From assembly GCA_934096535.1 (NCBI GenBank), contig CAKOMC010000034.1, forward strand, positions 1-15,344: a DNA stretch of 15,344 nucleotides, in the 5' to 3' direction. The stretch comes from an uncultured Bacilli bacterium (GTDB lineage Bacteria > Bacillota_I > Bacilli_A > RF39 > UBA660). Both the position numbers and the translations under genes were made by a program. The notes under the pieces were generated by a model that was not told the origin of the DNA, did not search any database, and saw nothing but the letters and a program-made list of their open reading frames with translations. Below, piece by piece: positions 6,147 to 14,028 of the stretch (within the stretch, counting starts at the first letter, position 1; the number at the start of each line of letters is the position of its first letter).

Positions 6147-6214
6147 AAGAGTAACTAGAAAGTAAGTAATTCCTATTTTGGAGTTTTACTTAAATACTAA
6201 GTTTACTCTTTTTT
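6147..6214 (+). terminator. long branched-arm intrinsic terminator
   Basis: An outer stem of 8 bp (6147-6154, AAGAGTAA, with 6203-6210, TTACTCTT) leads into an inner AAGTAA/TTACTT stem and a tip of 6 pairs (AATTCC with GGAGTT, one G-T) around TATTTT. The hairpin is followed by four more T (6211-6214), making a T6 run. It separates the 212-aa gene from the ATPase gene. Confidence 0.7.
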
Positions 6215-6257
6215 CATATCTGACTTTGGAATTTCATACTATTAAATGGGTGCGTGT

Positions 6258-8759
6258 ATGAACGGTTTAACAAATAAAGAAGTTATCCAAAGTCGTAATA
6301 AATACGGCAGTAATACTTTAACAAAAGTTAAAAAGAGAACTCTCTTCTCTCTTATCTTGGAGTCTTTAGGTGATCCAATCATTAAAATTCTAATTATTGT
6401 CTTAGCATTTAAGATTGTTTTTTTATTTAAGAATAATGATTGGTTTGAAACTATTGGTATTTTGATTGCCATAATTCTAGCTTCTACCATTGGTTCCTTT
6501 GCTGAATACGGTAGCGAGGAAGCCTTTAATCGTTTAGAAGCAGAAGCTAGTAAAAAGAAATGTAATGTTTTGCGAAATGGTAAACTTGAAACCATCAGCA
6601 TTACCGATGTTGTAGTTGGAGATATCATTCTTCTTTCTAGTGGTAATTCTATTCCCGCTGATGGCTATATTGTTGAAGGAACAATATCGGTAAATGAAGC
6701 AAGTATCAACGGGGAAACTAAAGATAAAGAAAAGACACGGGGGGAGTATGTTTACTCTTCTACTATTTGTTATGAGGGCGAAGCTAAAATGAAAGTTGAT
6801 AAAGTTGGTGATAACACTTTAATTGGTGGTCTAGCCAAAGATATTCAAATTCCGCCAACTATCAGCCCTCTAAAAACCCGACTTACTCATCTGGCTAAAA
6901 TAATAAGTATCTTCGGTTATGTTGGCGCTTTAATTGTTGCTGTTGTTTATCTATTAACAACCAAGAATTTTAGTATTAACAATATTCTTTACTCCCTAAC
7001 TTTAAGCATGACCGTGATTGTGGTTACTGTCCCCGAAGGTTTACCTCTTATGGTAACTTTAGTTTTATCTTCCAATATGAAAAGAATGTTAAAAGATAAT
7101 GTCCTAGTGCGTAAACTCATTGGTATTGAAACCAGTGGCAATATAAATTGTCTTTTAACTGATAAGACTGGTACTTTAACCGAAGGTAATCTTAAAGTTA
7201 CAACCTTTGTTACCCCATTAAATCAAAAAGTTACTGATTTTTCTTGTCTTTCTTCTAAGTTACAGATTGAAGTTGCTAATAACCTTTTTTATAATAATTC
7301 ATCCTTCTTTAATGCTAATAAGGAAATAACTGGTGGTAACCAAACTGATAAAGCTATTTTAAAATATATTAACAAACCATATTCTAAGCATAAAATTCTT
7401 TCTAAAAAATTATTTGATAGTAAAGATAAATATAGTTCTGTAACTCTTGATAATGAAGTAACTTATTTTAAAGGGGCTAAAGAAGTTTTGTTAGACAAGT
7501 GTCTATATTATTTAGATAGCAGTGGTAATAAGAAAGTCCTTTTAAATAAAGAAGTAATAAGTAAGAATATTGATAATGAAGCCAAAACGGGTTCGCGTAT
7601 TATTTTTTTGACTTCTAAAGACAAACACAGTACCTCACATACATATCTTGGATATCTAATTATTAAAGACACTATTCGTAAAACGACTGTTCCTTCAATT
7701 AACATTTTACATAACGCTGGTATTAATGTCATCATGATTACAGGAGATAATATTGATACGGCTACCTCAATTGCTAAAGAATCGGGTATCATAACTAGTA
7801 AAAATGATTTAGCTTTAACCAGTAAAGAATTTAATAGTTTATCGGATGAAGAAATTAATTCTCTTTATAGTCGGATAAAAGTCATTGCTAGAGCTCTACC
7901 AAAAGATAAAAGTCGTATGGTTAAAATCCTTCAAAATATGGATTTAGTAGTCGGCATGACGGGTGATGGCATAAACGATGCTGGAGCATTAAAGGCTGCT
8001 GATGTGGGGTTTGCTATGGGTTCGGGAACTGAAGTTGCTAAAGAAGCCAGTGATATTATTATTTTAGACGATAACATAAAATCGATTACTAAAGCTATTC
8101 TTTTTGGGCGAACTATTTTTAAAAGTATTCGCAAATTTATTATTTTTCAATTAACAGTTAATATTTGTGCAATGTTAATGGCTATTTTAGGGCCGATTTT
8201 CGATATTACAACCCCTGTTACAGTTATTCAGATGCTTTGGATAAATATGATTATGGACACTTTAGCCGGTATTGCCTTTGCTAGTGAGCCTCCTCTTGAA
8301 GAATATATGTTAGAATCTCCTAAAACTAAAGCTGTTCCTATTATCAATAGTTATATGTTTAAAGAAATCTTATTCACTGGTCTTTACACTTCCTTACTTG
8401 GTATTTTTTTCTTAAAATCTAACTTTATCTATAGTTTTATTCGCTATTCTAATGATTATCGTTATCTTTACACAGCTTATTTTGCTTTCTTCATCTTCTC
8501 TGCTCTTTTCAATGCCTTAAATGCTAGAACAACTCGTTTAAATATTTTAGCTAACATTAGTAAAAACCAACCATTTATCTTTATTTTTGCTGGTATCACC
8601 ATTGTTCAAATTTACTTAATTTACTATGGTGGTGATTTATTTAGAACTTATGGTCTTACTGTTAAAGAACTTCTATTTGTTATTTTACTATCTTTAAGTG
8701 TTATTCCTTTTGACTGGTTAAGAAAATTATTAATTTCTAAAGATAGTAAAAAATTATAA
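6258..8759 (+). CDS. P2B-like calcium-transporting P-type ATPase
   Basis: 833 residues from ATG 6258. Order of motifs: N-terminal cation-ATPase segment (NGLTNKEVIQSRNKYGSN), actuator loop NGET (151-154) where most pumps have TGES, PEGLP in membrane helix 4 (259-263), the phosphorylated Asp302 in DKTGTLT, KGAK (405-408) of the nucleotide domain, MITGDN, and TGDGIND (568-574). In helix 5 FQLTVN and in helix 6 LWINMIMDTLAG (Asn663, Asp667), followed by ASEPP, match plasma-membrane (P2B) calcium pumps, implying export of calcium with one high-affinity site. About ten membrane helices are expected; there is no calmodulin-type tail. ATG 6258 is preferred over in-frame ATG 6246 because GGGTG precedes it by 5 bases and family members start close to this residue; the choice is not certain. 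A possible weak -10 (TACTAT, 6237-6242) lies just upstream. Confidence 0.93.
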   Translation: MNGLTNKEVIQSRNKYGSNTLTKVKKRTLFSLILESLGDPIIKILIIVLAFKIVFLFKNNDWFETIGILIAIILASTIGSFAEYGSEEAFNRLEAEASKKKCNVLRNGKLETISITDVVVGDIILLSSGNSIPADGYIVEGTISVNEASINGETKDKEKTRGEYVYSSTICYEGEAKMKVDKVGDNTLIGGLAKDIQIPPTISPLKTRLTHLAKIISIFGYVGALIVAVVYLLTTKNFSINNILYSLTLSMTVIVVTVPEGLPLMVTLVLSSNMKRMLKDNVLVRKLIGIETSGNINCLLTDKTGTLTEGNLKVTTFVTPLNQKVTDFSCLSSKLQIEVANNLFYNNSSFFNANKEITGGNQTDKAILKYINKPYSKHKILSKKLFDSKDKYSSVTLDNEVTYFKGAKEVLLDKCLYYLDSSGNKKVLLNKEVISKNIDNEAKTGSRIIFLTSKDKHSTSHTYLGYLIIKDTIRKTTVPSINILHNAGINVIMITGDNIDTATSIAKESGIITSKNDLALTSKEFNSLSDEEINSLYSRIKVIARALPKDKSRMVKILQNMDLVVGMTGDGINDAGALKAADVGFAMGSGTEVAKEASDIIILDDNIKSITKAILFGRTIFKSIRKFIIFQLTVNICAMLMAILGPIFDITTPVTVIQMLWINMIMDTLAGIAFASEPPLEEYMLESPKTKAVPIINSYMFKEILFTGLYTSLLGIFFLKSNFIYSFIRYSNDYRYLYTAYFAFFIFSALFNALNARTTRLNILANISKNQPFIFIFAGITIVQIYLIYYGGDLFRTYGLTVKELLFVILLSLSVIPFDWLRKLLISKDSKKL

Positions 8760-8763
8760 TATA

Positions 8764-8799
8764 AAAAAATATCTACTCACAATTGAATAGATATTTTTT
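8764..8799. terminator. bidirectional intrinsic terminator
   Basis: A perfect 12-bp stem (8764-8775, AAAAAATATCTA, with 8788-8799) and 12-base loop. The A/T ends give six T on either strand. It is squeezed between the convergent stop codons at 8757-8759 and 8801-8803 and serves both genes. Confidence 0.88.
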
Positions 8800-8800
8800 G

Positions 8801-9820
8801 TTAATTAATACTATTTACAGGTTCACTAGATACCCAATAATAGTTACCGTTACTATTTAACTTATAAGTATGTTTAAAACTCTTCATGTATTTTAGTATA
8901 TCATTAACTTCAATACTATAATTACCATCATCAGTTTCTTTAAAATTATAAGTTGTTACTTTATTAGTAAGGTCATCATCACTATAAAAATCATAACTTA
9001 CATAATCATTTTGACTACTACCAGCAACTCCAACAATGAACTTATCATAAATATATAATTCATCACCATACTTTACAGCTTTTACTAAAGTCTTTTTAGT
9101 AAGGGAATCAAGTCCGCCGTAACCACAACTAGAATCATAGCTAAGATAAGTATTATTACTTAATACTACTTGTCCGCAACTATCATCAGTTTTTAATGAA
9201 GTACTATTAACATAACTATATTTTTTAGGTAAATTACTGCTTTCGTTAAAGAACTTAATATTATTGTTTCTAACTTCATCTAAATCGTAATAACCAACTA
9301 GATAACCACTACTAGCATTTTTACCACCCATATTTATACATTCGTTATAAGCTGAACTTAAACTAGCACTACCACTATTCTTTAATTTGGCACAAACATC
9401 TTTATAACTTAAATTAGAAAAACTTTTTCTGGTTAATCCATTTAAATCAGCACTAAGCTTCCATTGGTCATTTAATGTATTATAAGTAACTTTGCTAGTG
9501 GTATGAAAATTAGTTTTGCGGTCAAATAGCTTGGTAACTGTACTATCGGTTAAACTTAAACTTTCCTCTTTAATAGTATTTCCACTAGTATTGTTTGAAT
9601 TACTATTATTGTTCTTATTGTTATTTGGATTGCTACTGTTGTTATTATTAGAGTCAGTGTTCTTATCTAAACTGTTATTTTTATTAGTATCATTAACTTC
9701 AGTATTGTTTTTAATGCCATCATATTTATTCTTAAATAGCAGATAACCGCCAACTGTACCTAAGCTAAATGTTACAATAATTATTAAAACAATAATTACA
9801 ATTTTACTACTTTTCTTCAT
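8801..9820 (-). CDS. membrane-anchored extracellular protein with Asn-rich linker
   Basis: 339 residues. After a basic start (MKKSSK), residues 7-29 form one membrane helix, so the rest is probably outside the cell. Residues about 37-82 are a low-complexity linker of mostly Asn, Ser and Asp. The remaining domain (about 85-339) is rich in Tyr, Ser and Asn and probably beta-rich, with four cysteines (143, 161, 215, 232) that could make two disulfides. The segments DQWKLSADLNGLTRKSFSNL and SYKDVCAKLKN stand out, but I do not recognise the domain. AAGGAT precedes the ATG. There is no sortase signal or catalytic motif. It is monocistronic, ends at a shared terminator and is divergent from the pilin operon. 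A surface role is inferred only from topology. Confidence 0.82.
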   Translation of the reverse strand: MKKSSKIVIIVLIIIVTFSLGTVGGYLLFKNKYDGIKNNTEVNDTNKNNSLDKNTDSNNNNSSNPNNNKNNNSNSNNTSGNTIKEESLSLTDSTVTKLFDRKTNFHTTSKVTYNTLNDQWKLSADLNGLTRKSFSNLSYKDVCAKLKNSGSASLSSAYNECINMGGKNASSGYLVGYYDLDEVRNNNIKFFNESSNLPKKYSYVNSTSLKTDDSCGQVVLSNNTYLSYDSSCGYGGLDSLTKKTLVKAVKYGDELYIYDKFIVGVAGSSQNDYVSYDFYSDDDLTNKVTTYNFKETDDGNYSIEVNDILKYMKSFKHTYKLNSNGNYYWVSSEPVNSIN

Positions 9821-9843
9821 TACTCTTTATCCTTTCCACTATA

Positions 9844-9852
9844 ATAATAACA
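9844..9852 (-). promoter_or_regulatory. extended -10 element for the Asn-rich surface protein
   Basis: On the minus strand TGTTATTAT combines TGN with TATTAT, 23 bases before the ATG. The -35 candidate TTAATC at 18-base spacing is weak. Confidence 0.4.
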
Positions 9853-9956
9853 CATCTTTAAATAAATGATTAACGAAACCTGATAATTAAATAAAAATAA
9901 TTAAATAAACCATCTTTAACTCTAAAATATACTTACTTTTATTTTTATTAAAAATA

Positions 9957-9965
9957 TGCTATTCT
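9957..9965 (+). promoter_or_regulatory. extended -10 promoter of the pilin operon
   Basis: TGCTATTCT joins TGN to a -10 (TATTCT, 9960-9965) 24 bases before the ATG, leaving room for AAGGA. No good -35 is visible. It closely resembles TGCTATACT before the thioredoxin-fold gene. Confidence 0.5.
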
Positions 9966-9989
9966 ATTGTTAGAAGATAAGGACGATTT

Positions 9990-10694
9990 ATGAAGAATAG
10001 AAAAGGATTTATGTTTGTAGAAACAATAATGGTAATGACAATTTTAACCACATCATTACTAACAATTTATATAACTTTTTCTCGTGTCTTACTAAATGAA
10101 AAAAGGAGAGCTATGTTTGATGACACAAGTTATCTTTACCGTACTTATTTAATTGAAGATTATCTAGCTTCCTTAAATATTAGTAAATATATAAAGACTT
10201 ATTTGGTTGATGCTAATCAAAAAATTGTTAGATTTAATCCTCTTGATAGTATTTTATATACTTTAACAGTTAATAATCAGGAGGACCCTATTGAAAAAAA
10301 CAAAGAAATATTTAGCAGTGAAACTTTAAGTAGAAGTACTAGTCAAAATGACTTAAATGTTGTTAATATGTATATTACTTACTATAATGTCAATGATTTA
10401 AAACAATGTATTAATAAAAAAGGTCGTAACGATTGTAAAAATACAACAACTATGGAGAATTTAAACAATATTCAAAATACTAATGCTTATCTTTATATCA
10501 GAACTTTATCAGGTACTGATGATGGTTATCGTTTAATCGTTGAATATCAAGATACTTATACTGACTATTCTAAGTCTAGAAATAAGCAAAAAGATGGTAC
10601 TTGTCCAAACCATTATATCTTAGAAAACAATAAATGTTATCGTCAAGTTACCAAAAGTTATTTTAACAATGTTAAATTATATGCGGAGGTCTAA
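9990..10694 (+). CDS. type IV minor prepilin-like protein (first of pair)
   Basis: 234 residues. The start KNRKGFMFVETIMVMTILTT is a class III (type IV) prepilin signal: basic leader, cleavage expected after Gly6, Phe7 at mature +1, Glu11 at +5, then a hydrophobic helix (about 7-30). The 200-residue remainder is a polar globular domain, larger than a typical ComGC-like major pilin, which suggests a minor pilin or pseudopilin. Four cysteines in two groups (QCINKKGRNDC about 139-147; TCPNHYILENNKC about 204-217) could form disulfides. AAGGA lies 7 bases before ATG 9990 and an extended -10 promoter precedes it. The second prepilin gene starts 2 bases downstream. No pilus ATPase, platform protein or prepilin peptidase lies in the window. 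Confidence 0.85.
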   Translation: MKNRKGFMFVETIMVMTILTTSLLTIYITFSRVLLNEKRRAMFDDTSYLYRTYLIEDYLASLNISKYIKTYLVDANQKIVRFNPLDSILYTLTVNNQEDPIEKNKEIFSSETLSRSTSQNDLNVVNMYITYYNVNDLKQCINKKGRNDCKNTTTMENLNNIQNTNAYLYIRTLSGTDDGYRLIVEYQDTYTDYSKSRNKQKDGTCPNHYILENNKCYRQVTKSYFNNVKLYAEV

Positions 10695-10695
10695 G

Positions 10696-11256
10696 ATGAA
10701 TAAGAAAGGTATGACTTTAATGGAAGTTTTAGTTAGTCTAGTCCTAATATCCATTGTTATGATTTTTATTGTTAATTTACTATCCGATTTAAAAAATGAA
10801 GGTATTTTAAGTAACAGAAGAAATGAAGATAGCCTTACGAGAGCTTCTTTCATTAATGTTATTGAAGCTGATTTAATTAACAGTGATAATTATTTAGTAA
10901 AATTCAAGAAGGAATGTAATCAGTCCGCCAATGCTACTAGTAAAAGATGTTATCAATTTTATTTTAAAAATAATACTGTTAAAACTTTATATGTAACAGG
11001 AAGTTATATAGCATATGGTACTTATAATCTAAGTAATAATACACATTCAATGGAAAAATGGGATTTGAATTATGGTACTTATGATACTAGTAGAATTGTT
11101 GTTAGATATGTTAATAATTCTAATGGCTATCAAACTCCATCTTTACTAACTATTCATATTCCTGTAAATGGCGTTGATGCTGCCGCTAAAAACAAGTTTG
11201 ATGTGGAAATAACAGCCCTAAGTACTACGGGGAGATTTACTTGTGAAGGCTGTTAA
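10696..11256 (+). CDS. type IV minor prepilin-like protein (second of pair)
   Basis: 186 residues. The start NKKGMTLMEVLVSLVLISIV is a type IV prepilin signal: cleavage after Gly5, Met6 at +1, Glu10 at +5, then the hydrophobic helix (about 6-28). The C-terminal part is a polar, probably beta-rich head with two cysteines about 20 residues apart (QCNQSANATSKRC-like spacing near 72-85) and a terminal CEGC. ATG 10696 is chosen because GGAGG (10685-10689) lies 6 bases before it and it puts the signal at the N-terminus; an in-frame ATG at 10669 would lie inside the preceding gene and bury the signal. It follows the first prepilin by one base, so the two are co-translated and probably assemble in one structure. 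Confidence 0.85.
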   Translation: MNKKGMTLMEVLVSLVLISIVMIFIVNLLSDLKNEGILSNRRNEDSLTRASFINVIEADLINSDNYLVKFKKECNQSANATSKRCYQFYFKNNTVKTLYVTGSYIAYGTYNLSNNTHSMEKWDLNYGTYDTSRIVVRYVNNSNGYQTPSLLTIHIPVNGVDAAAKNKFDVEITALSTTGRFTCEGC

Positions 11257-11272
11257 TTTATAAATTTATTTT

Positions 11273-12838
11273 CTAATATTTTTTAATTATTTCAATATCA
11301 TTTTTATATTTTTTTAGTAACTCTTTAACAAAAATAGAAACTTTTTTTCGAGGGGTAAATAAATAAACATTTTTCTTAGCGCGTGTCAGTGCTACATAAA
11401 ATAGTCTTCTTTCTTCATCTAAGAAGTCTTTTTTTGTATCTTTTCTAATATATTCTAAAATCTTATCCTGCTCTATTTTCGAAGGAAATCCTAAAGCCTC
11501 ATCTTTAAGATTTATAATTATTACATCATCACATTCTAGGCCCTTTGATCTGTGCATCGTCATATAACTTATATTCATTTTATTAGTATTTTCATTGTTA
11601 ACTATATTTTTTTCTAATTTTCTATTCTTTAAGATAATTTTTTTATCCTCAGTAAGTACTAAATTATCTCCTACATACTTTTTAATATCATTATTATTTC
11701 TTCCCAATACTAAAATATTACACTTATTATTTCTTTCTAAATATAAACACAATCTATAAAAATCATCTTTTTCCTTATCAAAATAAACAATTTTTATTGG
11801 CTTTTCTATATGACTATTGGACTTCATCTCTTTTTTTATCTGCTTTTTATTTTGCATAATGAAATCCCCCGCAATATTAACCAATTCTTGACTATTTCGA
11901 TAAGTAGTCTGAATTTTTAATATCTTACCCTTTTTAAAATAATCTTGAAAATTAATAAATAAACCAATATCACTACCTGAAAATTTATAAATTGACTGAA
12001 AATCATCACCAACTGCCATAAAGTAACTATCATTACAATTGACAATTTCTTTAATTAAATTAAATCTAATATATGAACTGTCTTGGTATTCATCAATAAT
12101 TATATATTTAAATCTTTTTATATACTTAAACTTACTAACTATTTTTGTTGCCTCAAGTATTAAATCATCAAAATCTAACTCGTTATTATCTATTAAATAC
12201 TTACTATACTTTACATAGATATTAAAGATAATTAAAATATAATAACAATCAATTCTTTTTAATAATTTTTTATTTAACTTATCTAATATTTCTTTAAAAT
12301 AGTTTATTTCATACCCATTACATTTATATAATTTTATAAATGTTGATACTATTTTAATAAATTTATCTATTTCGACTTTTTTATCATCTAAAATTTTTAA
12401 ATACTCTTCCCTACTATGCCAATTAATCTTCAAAATAAATCTTAAATATTTTAATTGTTCTGGATACTCTAAAATATCGATGCGTAAATACTCTTCAATA
12501 CATAGGTCCAAAAGATCAGGGCTAGCTATAGTAAAATCAATATTTTTATCTCGAAGAATATTAATAGCCAGTTTATGAAAGGTATAAACATTCATATCAA
12601 TGCCAAATTCTTTTAAAAGTTTATTTTTCAAACTATTACTAGCATCTTTGGTATAAGAAATACATAATATTTCTTCTGGTTTAACTTTTTTTACATTAAT
12701 AAGATACCAAATGCGTCCCACTATCGTAAAAGTTTTACCTGAACCAGCTCCCGCTACTACTAGTAGTTCTTTGTCATTAGAAGTTGCTATTTTATACTGT
12801 TCTTTATCTAATGGATAACCACCTATTTTAATATCCAT
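11273..12838 (-). CDS. short UvrD/Rep-superfamily helicase, helicase IV-like
   Basis: 521 residues with all main SF1A motifs: Q motif (LDKEQYKIA, Gln14), Walker A GAGSGKT (30-36), motif Ia ILCISYTKDAS, LDFDDLI (221-227), Walker B IIIDEYQDS (246-254), motif III AVGDDFQSIYKFSGSD, motif IV QTTYRNSQELV, motif V MTMHRSKGLECDDV (427-438) and motif VI RRLFYVALTRAKK (477-489). The stretch GFPSKIEQDKILE to SIFVKEL is close in style to bacterial helicase IV. At 521 residues it is about 200 shorter than PcrA/UvrD and lacks an N-terminal extension, so subdomains 1B/2B must be reduced. It should move 3'-5' on single-stranded DNA using ATP, in repair or recombination. AAGGT is 5 bases before the ATG. It ends 16 bases from the convergent pilin operon. 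Confidence 0.92.
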   Translation of the reverse strand: MDIKIGGYPLDKEQYKIATSNDKELLVVAGAGSGKTFTIVGRIWYLINVKKVKPEEILCISYTKDASNSLKNKLLKEFGIDMNVYTFHKLAINILRDKNIDFTIASPDLLDLCIEEYLRIDILEYPEQLKYLRFILKINWHSREEYLKILDDKKVEIDKFIKIVSTFIKLYKCNGYEINYFKEILDKLNKKLLKRIDCYYILIIFNIYVKYSKYLIDNNELDFDDLILEATKIVSKFKYIKRFKYIIIDEYQDSSYIRFNLIKEIVNCNDSYFMAVGDDFQSIYKFSGSDIGLFINFQDYFKKGKILKIQTTYRNSQELVNIAGDFIMQNKKQIKKEMKSNSHIEKPIKIVYFDKEKDDFYRLCLYLERNNKCNILVLGRNNNDIKKYVGDNLVLTEDKKIILKNRKLEKNIVNNENTNKMNISYMTMHRSKGLECDDVIIINLKDEALGFPSKIEQDKILEYIRKDTKKDFLDEERRLFYVALTRAKKNVYLFTPRKKVSIFVKELLKKYKNDIEIIKKY

Positions 12839-12879
12839 ATGACCTTTCTAGTAAGTTTTATAAATCTAAATCGTCAGTT

Positions 12880-12909
12880 ATTTTACCATAAAAATTATTA
12901 AAAGAGCAA
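12880..12909 (-). promoter_or_regulatory. promoter of the helicase gene
   Basis: On the minus strand TTGCTC (12904-12909) and TAAAAT (12880-12885) are 18 bases apart, with TGG directly before the -10. The leader would be about 35 bases. Confidence 0.45.
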
Positions 12910-12971
12910 AAGAAACTGGTCTTAAATAATTAATTTTTATTATCTTATTGAAATTATTAAATTCACTAAAA

Positions 12972-12994
12972 AATACTAAGCATTACTTAGTATT
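12972..12994 (-). terminator. intrinsic terminator with the cotJC stop codon in its loop
   Basis: A perfect 9-bp stem (12972-12980, AATACTAAG, with 12986-12994) closes a 5-base loop that contains the TAA stop of cotJC (12983-12985). On the minus strand it is followed by a run of T. Confidence 0.8.
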
Positions 12995-13543
12995 CTGATT
13001 TTTATAGTATTCATATAACTCTTTAAAACGTTTATAATGAACTACTTCTCTTTGTCTTAAAAATAATAGTGGTCCGATTAAATCCTCATCAGTGGCTAAA
13101 CTTAACATATTTTCATAGCCGGCTCTTGCTTTTTCTTCAGCTGCCATATCTTCACATAAATCAACAATTGGGTCCCCGGTTGAGGCAAAATAACTCGCTG
13201 TAAATGGAACTCCAGAAGGATTTACTGGATAAACTCCCCTACCATGGTCCATATAATATTCCGCAAGCCCAGCTTGTTCTAATTCTTCAACCGTTGCCCC
13301 TTTAATTAATTGCCTAAACATTGTCGCAATCATTTCACAATGTCCAAGTTCTTCAGTGGCTATCATATTAAGTAAAGCTTTCCCCTTCGCATCTGGCATC
13401 GAAAAACTTTGGGAAAAATATCTTAAAGCTGCCGCTAATTCCCCGGCATAGCCTCCTAACCCCGCAATAATATATTTAGCCATTCTTAAATCTTTTTTCT
13501 TAATGTTTACTGGATAAGCTAAATGTTTTTCATACTTATACAT
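12983..13543 (-). CDS. cotJC: CotJC, manganese-catalase-family spore coat protein
   Basis: 186 residues, the usual CotJC length. It is a ferritin-like four-helix protein with the dimanganese ligands of manganese catalase: Glu35 (GYAGELAAALRYF), Glu65 and His68 (ATEELGHCEM), a Glu in AAEEKAR (136 or 137), and Glu166 with His169 (REVVHYKRF). CotJC is known as a spore-coat protein with manganese catalase-like features; breakdown of hydrogen peroxide is inferred from the complete ligand set. Its ATG lies 8 bases inside the preceding cotJA-cotJB-like gene, and GGAGG 8 bases upstream is encoded by that gene's last codons, so translation is probably coupled. The last codons form a terminator with the stop in its loop. 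Confidence 0.95.
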   Translation of the reverse strand: MYKYEKHLAYPVNIKKKDLRMAKYIIAGLGGYAGELAAALRYFSQSFSMPDAKGKALLNMIATEELGHCEMIATMFRQLIKGATVEELEQAGLAEYYMDHGRGVYPVNPSGVPFTASYFASTGDPIVDLCEDMAAEEKARAGYENMLSLATDEDLIGPLLFLRQREVVHYKRFKELYEYYKNQNTK

Positions 13544-13964
13544 ACTTTATACCTCCATCATTATCCCAAGGCCAAGGATTCTTATAATAATCATAAGTAT
13601 CAGTATAAGTACTAGTAAGTTCTAAAGGACGATACATTCTTTCATATTTATTTAAATAATCTTTATACTTACTTACTTCTTCTCTAAATTTTTTATACAT
13701 ATCATAGTCATTTGGGTGTAAATCTAAATACAAACTAATATCATTTAAAGCAAACTCACTTTCATTTATTTTTAAAAGAATTGCTTCTTCTTCTGTTTCG
13801 GGCATAACTTCTCTTGCTTTATAATTTTTATAAGGAACATACTCATCTTTAAACATATTACCTCTAGCATAGCCAATCTTACAGTCAACTAGTTTTGAAC
13901 TGTTAATATTATCATTATTAGGTAATTTTCCCGTTACTAGAAAATCAATATCATCAAAAAACAT
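13536..13964 (-). CDS. CotJA-CotJB fusion-like spore coat protein
   Basis: 142 residues. The C-terminal part (about 66-134) matches CotJB: INESEFALNDISLYLDLHPND, then FREEV, KYERMYRPLELTS and NPWPWDND. Ahead of it, residues 30-50 (IGYARGNMFKDEYVPYKNY) resemble the core of CotJA, which is normally a separate small protein encoded before cotJB. The order fits a single gene combining both, directly followed by cotJC with an 8-base overlap. The first 29 residues, including a stretch of Asp/Phe (MFFDDIDFLV), are unlike either. GGAGG is well placed before ATG 13964. CotJB assignment is strong; the CotJA part is short and less certain. The proteins belong to the inner part of the spore coat in sporulating relatives; whether this organism sporulates is not shown. 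Confidence 0.85.
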   Translation of the reverse strand: MFFDDIDFLVTGKLPNNDNINSSKLVDCKIGYARGNMFKDEYVPYKNYKAREVMPETEEEAILLKINESEFALNDISLYLDLHPNDYDMYKKFREEVSKYKDYLNKYERMYRPLELTSTYTDTYDYYKNPWPWDNDGGIKYV

Positions 13965-13988
13965 AATTTCTCCCTCCTAAAAATAACC

Positions 13989-13996
13989 TATGTATT
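13989..13996 (-). promoter_or_regulatory. possible sporulation-type -10 before the cotJ operon
   Basis: On the minus strand AATACATA matches the sigma-E -10 pattern CATACA-T at 6 of 8 positions, 24 bases before the start codon. The partner -35 is unconvincing (GCATAG about 12 bases further up). Offered only because cotJ is sigma-E-dependent in Bacillus subtilis. Confidence 0.25.
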
Positions 13997-14028
13997 TTAA
14001 ATATAATTGTCTATGCTAAAACCTATTT

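Noticed and set aside
7508..8134. Antisense open frames within the ATPase gene, and similar ones at 6242-6628, 1801-2004, 2667-2876 and 9516-9746
   Set aside because: They mirror clearly real genes on the other strand, have no ribosome binding sites and give low-complexity or hydrophobic translations typical of antisense reading.
10669..10695. ATG 10669 as start of the second prepilin
   Set aside because: It lies inside the preceding gene and would bury the prepilin signal; GGAGG points to ATG 10696.
11257..11272. Terminator between the pilin operon and the helicase gene
   Set aside because: Only a weak A/T palindrome (AATTTATAAATT) without a stable stem; not enough to call.
13247..13256. 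Additional copy of part of the 12-mer repeat (GTCCATATAA)
   Set aside because: It lies inside cotJC, encodes conserved residues, and is a single 10-base match expected by chance.
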